DNA from: Eubacterium sp.
GTDB taxonomy: Bacteria; Bacillota; Clostridia; Oscillospirales; Acutalibacteraceae
Assembly (NCBI GenBank): GCA_017445905.1
Contig: JAFSRX010000024.1
Location: forward strand, 62,001-126,000
Reading direction: 5' to 3'
Length of the DNA stretch: 64,000 nt
Part shown: positions 43,693 through 50,476 of the stretch, piece after piece
Position numbering within the stretch: position 1 is the stretch's first letter
Layout: each line of letters begins with the position of its first letter
Position numbers and translations under genes: made by a program
Notes under the pieces: model-generated
Databases searched by the model: none
Told to the model about the DNA's origin: nothing
What the model saw: the letters and a program-made list of their open reading frames with translations, nothing else

Positions 43693-44200
43693 TACATTGA
43701 CGGAACTTGCAACCGATATATCTAATGCTTATGACAGCATAGATGATAAGGGCGGAACGCTCCCGCAAAGCAAGAACACAAACAATCTTGCAACGGCTAT
43801 TGACAGCATACCGTCAGGAACAATGCCGAGCGGAACAATTAATATAACGCAGAACGGAACAGTTGATGTTACGCAGTATGCAAGTGCTAACGTTGATGTT
43901 TCAAATGTCAGGACTTTAACCGCAGAGGTAACTGCTTATGCTTCTTATTCGAGTTTAGCAGGTTTCATTAATGCATATGGGTCATTCATTTCGCAACGAC
44001 AAAGCAATGAAATTATATATTTCAAATTTGTAGATAACACCACAAACACACGAGCAGGAATAGACGGCTATATATTACTTAATGGTGACGGAGTGTCAAG
44101 AAGAAGGGGGACAAGTGGAGCACAGGGGGCAGAAAATGGGCTTGATGTCTATGCAGGCTGTACCATTGAATTTAACTATATCGCTATGTTAGGAGTATAA
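43679..44200 (+). CDS. Tail-fibre-associated protein
   Basis: A 173-residue protein with an N-terminal helical part (IADTLTELATDISNAYDSIDDKGG), the short beta repeat ITQNGTVDVTQYASANVDVS found in many phage fibre proteins, and a compact C-terminal domain. It overlaps the fibre gene by 14 bases and follows AGGAGGTGG. It is probably a second fibre or tip subunit; a chaperone is possible. Confidence 0.65.
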   Translation: MAIADTLTELATDISNAYDSIDDKGGTLPQSKNTNNLATAIDSIPSGTMPSGTINITQNGTVDVTQYASANVDVSNVRTLTAEVTAYASYSSLAGFINAYGSFISQRQSNEIIYFKFVDNTTNTRAGIDGYILLNGDGVSRRRGTSGAQGAENGLDVYAGCTIEFNYIAMLGV

Positions 44201-44204
44201 TCCA

Positions 44205-44315
44205 ATGAATAACAAAATCATCATATGTTTGCTTTCACTTGCAGGGACAGCAATCGGCTCAGGCTCTTGGGAGCAGTTACCAAATATTACACTCGAAAGT
44301 GAGGAAGGAATATGA
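44205..44315 (+). CDS. 36-residue phage peptide upstream of holin
   Basis: A short ORF (starting MNNKIIICLLSLAG, ending ESEEGI) with AGGAG nine bases before its ATG. Its TGA overlaps the ATG of the holin gene. The N-terminal half is hydrophobic. The ribosome binding site and ATGA overlap argue it is translated. It may couple holin translation or modulate lysis timing. Confidence 0.55.
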   Translation: MNNKIIICLLSLAGTAIGSGSWEQLPNITLESEEGI

Positions 44316-44728
44316 AAGATTTTAATTTATTCAGCATAATATCGTCTATTATCGGCGGTACATTAACTTATTTGTTCGGAGGTTTCGATATGCTCTTGAA
44401 AGCGCTTATAACCCTTGTAATCCTTGATTACATAACTGGGATAATCAAAGGCATCTATATTAAACAGCTTTCAAGTGAAATCGGATTTAAAGGACTACTG
44501 AAAAAAATATTAGTTCTGATTATAGTTGCTCTTTCTGTAATAATTCAGAAAACAATAAATAATTCAATTCCGATAAGAGAGATTGTTATTGTTTTCTTTA
44601 TCTGCAATGAGGGCATATCAATAATCGAAAATGCAGCAGAGTTTATACCTATACCGGATAAGCTGAGAAATATTTTGTTGCAGCTGAGAAAAGAAAATGA
44701 AGAAAAGGAGGATGATATATATGGATAA
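44312..44728 (+). CDS. Phage holin (holin_4 / toxin-secretion-type)
   Basis: A 138-residue membrane protein with three or four hydrophobic segments. It contains LITLVILDYITGIIKGIY and GFKGLLKKILVLIIVALSV, the diagnostic centre of this holin family, and FFICNEGISIIENAAEF. It permeabilises the membrane to release the endolysin. It overlaps the endolysin gene by eight bases. Confidence 0.9.
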   Translation: MKDFNLFSIISSIIGGTLTYLFGGFDMLLKALITLVILDYITGIIKGIYIKQLSSEIGFKGLLKKILVLIIVALSVIIQKTINNSIPIREIVIVFFICNEGISIIENAAEFIPIPDKLRNILLQLRKENEEKEDDIYG

Positions 44729-45515
44729 AACGAACATAGGTCTAGTTCAGTATGCCAAAGCGCAGCTTGGTAAACCTTATTGGTACGGCTGTTTTGGACA
44801 AAAGTCAACGAAATCGCTTTATGATTCAAAGAAAAGACAGTATCCTGCTCAGTATCAGTGGGTCTGCCCGAATAATCAGATCGGAATAAAAGTTCATGAC
44901 TGTGTTGGCTTAATCAAAGGTTATCTTTGGTGTAAGAATGCAGAGGATATTTTACCTGAATATAAAATGTCTCAGGATGTTTCTGCTAACGGGATGCTTG
45001 AAAAATGTAAGATTAAAGGCAATATTTCGAGTATGCCCGATATTCCCGGTGTGCTTGTCTTTATGTCGGGTCATGTAGGTGTTTATATCGGCGACGGAAA
45101 TGTTGTTGAGGCAAGAGGACATGCTTGGGGAGTTGTTAAAACAAAGCTCAAGGATAGAAACTGGAAAAACTGGGGCAAATGTCCGTGGGTTGACTATATT
45201 GAGCTTGAAAATAAGAAAATTGAAAAAACTTCTGTTCCCAAAATTAAACCGGCTAACTATACTCTGGCAAATGTTAGAGGAGTATATAAAGGTTGGGGCT
45301 CAGCAACAGGAAGAAAGAAGGTTAAGGATTTAACTGCCGACGGAAAAAAACACGCTGTGAGCAAAAAGGATAACGCAGAAGCATTTTTACTTGCCGGAAC
45401 AAGGGTAACGGTTAAAGAAACAAAGCTTCTTTCATCGGGAAATCTCTGGGCAAAAATCCCAAGCGGTTATATCTGCGTTTTTGAAAAATCTAAAGAAAAA
45501 TACTTCCTTAAATAG
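44721..45515 (+). CDS. Phage endolysin, NlpC/P60-type with SH3-like C-terminus
   Basis: A 264-residue protein. The N-terminal papain-fold domain has VQYAKAQLGKPYWYGCFG, the nucleophile Cys in KVHDCVGLIKGYLW and the His in FMSGHVGVYIGDGNVVEARG. The C-terminal part (from TLANVRGVYKGWG) looks like an SH3b or related wall-binding domain. It cleaves stem-peptide bonds of host peptidoglycan. There is no signal peptide, as expected for a holin-dependent lysin. AAAGGAGG precedes the ATG. Confidence 0.87.
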   Translation: MDKTNIGLVQYAKAQLGKPYWYGCFGQKSTKSLYDSKKRQYPAQYQWVCPNNQIGIKVHDCVGLIKGYLWCKNAEDILPEYKMSQDVSANGMLEKCKIKGNISSMPDIPGVLVFMSGHVGVYIGDGNVVEARGHAWGVVKTKLKDRNWKNWGKCPWVDYIELENKKIEKTSVPKIKPANYTLANVRGVYKGWGSATGRKKVKDLTADGKKHAVSKKDNAEAFLLAGTRVTVKETKLLSSGNLWAKIPSGYICVFEKSKEKYFLK

Positions 45516-45524
45516 AAAAATCCT

Positions 45525-45560
45525 AAATCACACAGGGATCTGACCCCTGTGTGATTTTTT
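45525..45560. terminator. Terminator closing the phage operon
   Basis: AAATCACACAGGG pairs with CCCTGTGTGATTT around ATCTGAC, followed by T residues. The arms closely match the palindrome at 648-680. It marks the right end of the phage gene block, just before the tRNA promoter. Confidence 0.75.
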
Positions 45561-45583
45561 AAGGATAATTAAAATATTAGCTC

Positions 45584-45612
45584 TTGCATTTTTAAATGCT
45601 TTAATGTATAAT
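45584..45612 (+). promoter_or_regulatory. Promoter of tRNA-Ser
   Basis: TTGCAT and a perfect TATAAT are separated by 17 bases, with the -10 box ending 18 bases before the mature tRNA 5' end. Confidence 0.7.
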
Positions 45613-45630
45613 AACAAGGCGTTTAGAAAT

Positions 45631-45723
45631 GGAGAGTTGTCCGAGCTGGCCGAAGGAGCACGATTGGAAATCGTGTAACGGGCTACAACCTGTTCGAGGG
45701 TTCGAATCCCTTGCTCTCCGCCA
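45631..45723 (+). tRNA. tRNA-Ser (anticodon GGA)
   Basis: Folding by eye gives a class II tRNA. The acceptor GGAGAGT pairs with GCTCTCC (one T-G wobble) and is followed by discriminator G and an encoded CCA. The anticodon stem CACGA/TCGTG encloses loop TTGGAAA with anticodon GGA (reads UCC and UCU). A long variable arm and TTCGAAT T-loop follow. The 3' end is copied, both directly and inverted, in the tandem units that follow. The phage block ends just upstream. Confidence 0.95.
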
Positions 45724-46291
45724 AAACAAAAAGCACTGCCAATGGCGGTGCTTTTTTTGGAGAGCAAGGGATTCGAATAAAATGGGGACCCCCAAAAATC
45801 CAAAGATTTGTGGGGAGAGGAGAAACAAATGAAGTGATTGTTAGTATTTTGTTAAGCAAAATGCTTTAATCACGTAATTTGATTGGACGAGCTCTCCGCC
45901 AAAACAAAAAGCACTGCCGACGGCGGTGCTTTTTTTGGAGAGCAAGGGATTCGGATAAAATGGGGACCCCCAAAAATCCAAAGATTTTTGGGGAGAGGAG
46001 AAACAAATGAAGTGATTGTTAGCATTTTGTTAAGCAAAATGCTTTAATCACGTAATTTGATTGGACGAGCTCTCTGCCAAAACAAAAAGCACTGCCGACG
46101 GCGGTGCTTTTTTTGGAGAGCAAGGGATTCGGATAAAATGGGGACCCCCAAAAATTCAAAGATTTTTGGGGAGAGGAGAAACAAATGAAGTGATTGTTAG
46201 TATTTTGTTAGGCAAAATGCTTTAATCACGTAATTTGATTGGACGAGCTCTCCGCCAAAACAAAAAGCACTGCCGACGGCGGTGCTTTTTT
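45723..46291. repeat. 178-bp tandem repeat array behind tRNA-Ser (three full units plus a partial)
   Basis: Units begin at 45723, 45901, 46079 and 46257, exactly 178 bases apart. The last ends after its terminator. Each unit contains: the tRNA terminator; an inverted copy of the tRNA T-arm/acceptor end (19/19 in unit 1, 18/19 in units 2 and 3; at 45759-45777, 45937-45955 and 46115-46133); GGGGACCCCC with hairpin 1 (CCCCAAAAATC / GATTTTTGGGG); GAGAGGAGAAACAA; hairpin 2 (GTGATT...AATCAC around ATTTTG/CAAAAT); GGACGA; and a direct ten-base copy of the acceptor end (GCTCTCCGCC, one T variant). No protein gene is evident. Confidence 0.9.
45731..45758 (+). terminator. tRNA-Ser terminator
   Basis: AAGCACTGCC pairs with GGCGGTGCTT around AAT, followed by a run of T. 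The hairpin is repeated in every unit at 178-base spacing, with loop GAC in place of AAT in later copies. Confidence 0.88.
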
Positions 46292-46405
46292 GAATTTTTA
46301 AAATATTATTAGTTTTATAACTGATATAATTTATATTATGCAATGCTTGAAAAAAAGTTTAAAATATGTTATTGTTATATTGAAATAATCTGCGGAGATG
46401 ATATT

Positions 46406-47662
46406 ATGCCCAATAACAGAAATTTCGGTTACGGATTTAATAAATCTGATTCATCCGAGAGTGGGAATGAAAACAAACCTATTAATCAATCAAAATATCT
46501 AAGAAAACCCGGTGAGAAGAAAACCTCAAAATATGTTCGCGATAAGAACGATACAAGACCTCAGAGTAAGTATCTCAGAAACAAAAACGAAGAACGTGAA
46601 CATCATTATAATCTTGCCAGAAACTATAGAGAAGATGAGGAAATATCCGAAGATATTACTGACGAAGAACTTGACGAAACTCAGATTGCTGAAAATGAAA
46701 CTGCTGAAACTTCTGATGTTGAAAGCGTTGAAAACGATGTTGAAGCAAGTGAAAATGATGTAGTTTCAGAAGAACCCGAAAACGCTGATGAAGTTATCGA
46801 CGGTGAAAACGATGAGCTTAAATCGGTAGAGGAATATGCTAAAGAGCATGGCGGCGAAGAAACAGGTAAATATTCCGATGAAGTTGCCAATATGTTCTCC
46901 CACAGTAAGCTAAGCAAGGAAACAACCGTTGCTCAGAATGGAAACGAGGAAGAGCAAAGGCGCAAACTTATTATTATGACCGTTATTGTAATGGTTGTTT
47001 TATCCGTTATTTCATATGCGTTGTTCTTTGCAAAGATTCGCTTACCCCATACACCCGATATGCTTAATTTTGAGCTTTCAATAGTTCCTGAATTAATAGC
47101 ATCTCTTGCTTACGGTCCGCTCTTCGGAATACTCATCATTATTATTAAAACTATAGTTTTGCTGTTTACTTCAGATACGGCGTATGCAACTCTTTTTTCA
47201 GGCTTTATTCTTGATTCTATATTTGTATTTATCTGCGGATGGTTTTATTCAAGAAGAATGTTTTCGCTTAATCCTAAAAAGAGTCTCAAACCGACATCAA
47301 AAGATAAAAGAAGAGGAAGAATATTTATTGGCGGAATTATCGGAAGCGTTGTAACAACCTTTATATCCTTCTTCCTGACGAGATTTGTCAGTTATCCGAT
47401 GCTAATCTGGCAGTACGGTGAAAAGTTTGGTGTGAATAATTATTATATTCTTGAAAATTATCAGAAAGGACTTGACTCACTTAATACTGCATTGCCCGAA
47501 ACAATCAGTAGCACAATAACTAAATTTACCGGTTTAACTCAGGCAATACTGTTTTACAATGTTCCGCTTACGTTAATTAAACTGTTTATCATAACTGTTG
47601 CAACTGTGGTTTTCTATCCGATTTTCAGCCCTTATATACATTTTAGAAAGAATTCAAAATAA
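46406..47662 (+). CDS. RibU-like ECF transporter substrate-binding (S) component with long acidic N-terminus
   Basis: A 418-residue protein. Residues 1 to about 186 are hydrophilic, first basic repeats (SKYLRKPGEKKTSKYVRDKN) then Glu/Asp-rich. The membrane part has about five or six segments with LNFELSIVPELIASLAYGPLFG, a pattern typical of riboflavin-type and related S components of energy-coupling-factor transporters. Usual S components are about 180-220 residues, so the extension is unusual. The vitamin cannot be assigned safely and no FMN riboswitch is visible upstream. The ATG at 46406 follows GCGGAGATGAT. Confidence 0.72.
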   Translation: MPNNRNFGYGFNKSDSSESGNENKPINQSKYLRKPGEKKTSKYVRDKNDTRPQSKYLRNKNEEREHHYNLARNYREDEEISEDITDEELDETQIAENETAETSDVESVENDVEASENDVVSEEPENADEVIDGENDELKSVEEYAKEHGGEETGKYSDEVANMFSHSKLSKETTVAQNGNEEEQRRKLIIMTVIVMVVLSVISYALFFAKIRLPHTPDMLNFELSIVPELIASLAYGPLFGILIIIIKTIVLLFTSDTAYATLFSGFILDSIFVFICGWFYSRRMFSLNPKKSLKPTSKDKRRGRIFIGGIIGSVVTTFISFFLTRFVSYPMLIWQYGEKFGVNNYYILENYQKGLDSLNTALPETISSTITKFTGLTQAILFYNVPLTLIKLFIITVATVVFYPIFSPYIHFRKNSK

Positions 47663-47663
47663 T

Positions 47664-48374
47664 ATGAAATTTTGTGTTAATTTTTCAAATCTCAATATAA
47701 AGGTCAATTCGATTTACGAATATGCCTATAATTTCTGCAGGGAGTTTATCTGCGATGAAAATCAGATTGATTTTGAGGTTGAAACAACCGAGGAAAAAAT
47801 TGACGCTGAAATTAATTCCGTAGATTTTAACCCGCCGAGGGGATATGCTGAAAGTATTTGTATATACCGAGAAATCGCCGAAAAACTGCCAATATATAAT
47901 CGTTGCGTTTTCCATGGTGCTGTGTTAGAATATAAGCAGAAAGGTTATCTTTTTACTGCTCCCAGCGGAACAGGAAAAACAACTCATATAAGGCTTTGGA
48001 AAAAGTTTCTCGGCGACAGCGTTGAAATTGTAAACGGAGACAAACCGATTCTTCATATTGAAGAAAACAATGTTACCGCTTTTTCAACGCCATATGCGGG
48101 AAAAGAGAATTATCATAATTTATCATCAGTTAAGCTTAGCGGAATTTGTATCATAAAAAGAGGGAAAGAGAATAAAATTGAGAGGGTTAATCCGGGAGAT
48201 TATATAAGCGAAATAATCGCTCAGATATATATGCCGTTTGAACCCGCTCAAAGTATTAAAACACTTGAATTACTCGATACTCTTCTTAAATCTGTACCGC
48301 TTTATGTTCTTTATTGCGATATCAGTGAAGAGGCGTTTAAAACATCATATGGAGAACTTGTAAATGAAGATTAA
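47664..48374 (+). CDS. HprK-like P-loop kinase family protein
   Basis: A 236-residue protein with the same fold and motifs as the one at 6625-7356: FTAPSGTGKTTHIRLWKKF (Walker A), VNGDKPILH, FSTPYAGKENYHN and a C-terminal YCDISEEAF that matches LGCNISKEAV in the first copy. It lacks the HPr-kinase N-terminal domain. It begins one base after the transporter stop codon and overlaps the PqqD-like gene by 11 bases. The kinase plus PqqD-fold pairing is known from some ribosomal peptide modification clusters; here the substrate is unknown. Confidence 0.75.
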   Translation: MKFCVNFSNLNIKVNSIYEYAYNFCREFICDENQIDFEVETTEEKIDAEINSVDFNPPRGYAESICIYREIAEKLPIYNRCVFHGAVLEYKQKGYLFTAPSGTGKTTHIRLWKKFLGDSVEIVNGDKPILHIEENNVTAFSTPYAGKENYHNLSSVKLSGICIIKRGKENKIERVNPGDYISEIIAQIYMPFEPAQSIKTLELLDTLLKSVPLYVLYCDISEEAFKTSYGELVNED

Positions 48375-48630
48375 AAAAGGCTTTGCAAAAAGAAAAATCG
48401 GCTTGAGATACGTTGTTGTTGCAACGGGTCAGCTCAGCCGTGAGATGAATATTATTATTGAAATGAACGATACTTCAAGTGATATCTGGAATATGCTTGA
48501 AAAAGAAAAAAGCGTTGAGGAAACTGCTTCTTTTCTTGCTGAAAAATACGGTATTGATTATGAAAAAGCACTCAGTGATACCAACAAACTTGTTCAAAAG
48601 ATGAAGGAAACAGGTATTTTTGAAGACTGA
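48364..48630 (+). CDS. PqqD-like (RRE-fold) protein
   Basis: An 88-residue protein with KRKIGLRYVVVATGQ, IIEMNDTSSDIWNML and KSVEETASFLAEKYGIDYEKA, the beta-strand then winged-helix pattern of PqqD-type peptide chaperones (RiPP recognition elements). These hold leader peptides for modifying enzymes. It overlaps the kinase gene by 11 bases, so the two probably act together. No radical SAM or cyclase gene is adjacent. Confidence 0.78.
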   Translation: MKIKKGFAKRKIGLRYVVVATGQLSREMNIIIEMNDTSSDIWNMLEKEKSVEETASFLAEKYGIDYEKALSDTNKLVQKMKETGIFED

Positions 48631-48656
48631 TTTAATAACAAAAAGGGGATGGTAAA

Positions 48657-49184
48657 ATGAAAAGAAAAACAGTTTTTTCAGTTGCACTCTGCGCTTTGCT
48701 TTGCTTTGCGTTTTGCTTTATTGCGTTTGCTGACGGCCACGATACCCCTGTAATCCCCATTCATACAAAGCATACCTACAGGTCGAGCATTACTGCTTTT
48801 CCGACTTGCACTCAGGAAGGCGAAAGAACATATACATGTTCAGTATGCGGCAATACATATACAGAGGTTATGCAGCCATATGGACATCTGTTATATTATA
48901 ACGGAAACCAAACCTGGGAGGGCATTGAGCTTAAGTGTTCATATTGTGATGAAACCGAGGTCTGCACTGCCGCCTCCTTGGAAGAAAAATGGAATATTGA
49001 TTATGTAAACGATGTTCCTTACAGGACGGGTTATAATGATTCAGGCTATCTTGATTTAGATTGCAACGGATTAATCAACGGCAAAGATTATGCGATGATT
49101 TTGAAACTTCGCAACAATGAAGAAAAGCTGATTGAAAAGCACGAACGTTCGCTTATCGGAAGTGAAACACAAGAAGAACTATAA
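48657..49184 (+). CDS. Exported protein with Cys-rich repeat and single dockerin-like motif
   Basis: A 175-residue protein with a signal peptide ending near FIAFA. The mature part contains a two-Cys repeat PTCTQEGERTYTCSVCGNTY, a second CSYC pair, and a C-terminal half-dockerin with the calcium-loop pattern LDLDCNGLINGKDYAMILKL. Only one of the usual two dockerin repeats is present. It follows the kinase/PqqD pair on the same strand with a good AAAAGGGG site, so it may be their substrate or partner. Binding of a cohesin-bearing scaffold is an inference. Confidence 0.7.
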   Translation: MKRKTVFSVALCALLCFAFCFIAFADGHDTPVIPIHTKHTYRSSITAFPTCTQEGERTYTCSVCGNTYTEVMQPYGHLLYYNGNQTWEGIELKCSYCDETEVCTAASLEEKWNIDYVNDVPYRTGYNDSGYLDLDCNGLINGKDYAMILKLRNNEEKLIEKHERSLIGSETQEEL

Positions 49185-49212
49185 TAAGTGCATATTTAAG
49201 AATACTTAACAA

Positions 49213-49249
49213 AAAGAGCTTTTGATACTCAAAGTATCAGAAGCTCTTT
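49213..49249. terminator. Bidirectional terminator between convergent genes
   Basis: AAAGAGCTTTTGATACT pairs with AGTATCAGAAGCTCTTT around CAA (one mismatch-type bulge). It lies between the dockerin-like gene and the convergent aminopeptidase gene, covering the latter's last codons. Confidence 0.75.
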
Positions 49250-50302
49250 GTTTATTGTTGAAATGTTTTCGTTGCCGGTTTCAGTAACTACGCAAACATC
49301 TTCAATTCTGATTCCAAATTTATCGGGAAGATATATTCCGGGCTCGATTGAGGTTACGTTACCGATTTCATATGTATCAGTGCTTCTCGGTGATGCGTTG
49401 AAGCCTTCGTGAATTTCAATTCCAACTCCGTGACCGAGTCCGTGGCGGAAATACTGAGCCATATTCTTTTCGTTGAGAACATCATATGAAGCCTTATAAA
49501 CATCAGCGCATTTTGCGCCTGCTTTAAGAGCATTAATTCCGGCTTTCTGAGATTCCAAAACGAGATAATACATCTCTCTCATCTCATCGCTTGCACTGCC
49601 GAGAGCAACAGTTCTTGTCATATCCGAGTGATATCCTTTATATGTTGCGCCGAAGTCAAAGAGAACAAATTCATCTTTTTTGATTTTTCTCTCTGACGGA
49701 ATTCCGTGGGGCATTGAGGTGTTTGGCCCTGAAACGAGAATTGTTTCAAACGATAGTCCATCTGAGCCGTTCTTAGCCATAATGTAATCAAACTGCGCTG
49801 CGAGTTCTTTTTCAGTTCTGCCTTCTTCAACGAAGTTCAATATTTCAAGAAATGATTTTTCAGCAATAGCATTAGCTTTTTTCAGAAGCTCGATTTCCTC
49901 AGGCTCTTTTCTGTTTCTCAGTCTCATAAGCTTATCATCAAGCTTTATAAATTCAACACCGCTGAGAGCTTCTCTTAGCTTCTCATAAATTGCAAAGCTG
50001 ATGGTTTCATTTTCGAAAACAAGCGTCTTAATGCAGTGTTTATCTGTTAGCTTTTTAATCTCATCAATAAATGCTTTATCAATTTCAATAACTTCAAGAC
50101 CACTTTCTTTTGAGTGGTTCTGAGCGGTTTCAGTGTATCTTGAATCAACAATATGATATGCCGCTCCGTCTTTTGTTATAATAATTCTTCCTTCGCTTGG
50201 CGAGAAAGAACAAATGTAGTGCATATTTGCCTCATCACTGAGAATAAGCGCATCCGCACTGAGTTCGTTTAATAATTCAATACATTTTTTTATGTTGTTC
50301 AT
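49229..50302 (-). CDS. Aminopeptidase P / Xaa-Pro peptidase
   Basis: A 357-residue M24 metallopeptidase. After a creatinase-like N-terminal domain come the metal-ligand blocks: LFDFGATYKGYHSDMTRTV (two Asp), HGLGHGVGIEIHEG (His), TSIEPGIYLP (Glu) and GIRIEDVCVV (Glu). It removes N-terminal residues before proline. The length fits Firmicute PepP/PepQ-like proteins. In many Clostridia this gene lies between aroQ and efp, but here it stands alone 27 kb away. GGAAAAAAG precedes the start. Confidence 0.92.
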   Translation of the reverse strand: MNNIKKCIELLNELSADALILSDEANMHYICSFSPSEGRIIITKDGAAYHIVDSRYTETAQNHSKESGLEVIEIDKAFIDEIKKLTDKHCIKTLVFENETISFAIYEKLREALSGVEFIKLDDKLMRLRNRKEPEEIELLKKANAIAEKSFLEILNFVEEGRTEKELAAQFDYIMAKNGSDGLSFETILVSGPNTSMPHGIPSERKIKKDEFVLFDFGATYKGYHSDMTRTVALGSASDEMREMYYLVLESQKAGINALKAGAKCADVYKASYDVLNEKNMAQYFRHGLGHGVGIEIHEGFNASPRSTDTYEIGNVTSIEPGIYLPDKFGIRIEDVCVVTETGNENISTINKELLIL

Positions 50303-50476
50303 TACTTTTTTCCTTTGCTGTAGTTTTTCTAAACGATTATATCACAATTAAAAAATTTTTCAACCCGACTGATTTAAATATGCCTTGTGCGCTATGCACT
50401 AACTAAATGTTGACTTTAATCTGATAATATGTTAACTTTAAAACATAAAATAAATATCGATATGAGGTACTCCGAG

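Noticed and set aside
45723-46291. CRISPR or phage attachment-site array behind tRNA-Ser
   Set aside because: The whole 178-base unit is conserved, with no variable spacers. No integrase is nearby, and no copy of the tRNA end is seen at the left edge of the phage block.
46338-46388. 16-codon frame upstream of the ECF component as a leader peptide or RiPP precursor
   Set aside because: There is no ribosome binding site and no core-like residues; it lies where promoter boxes are expected.
46300-46405. FMN riboswitch before the RibU-like gene
   Set aside because: The space is only about 100 bases, AT-rich, and shows none of the conserved RFN segments.
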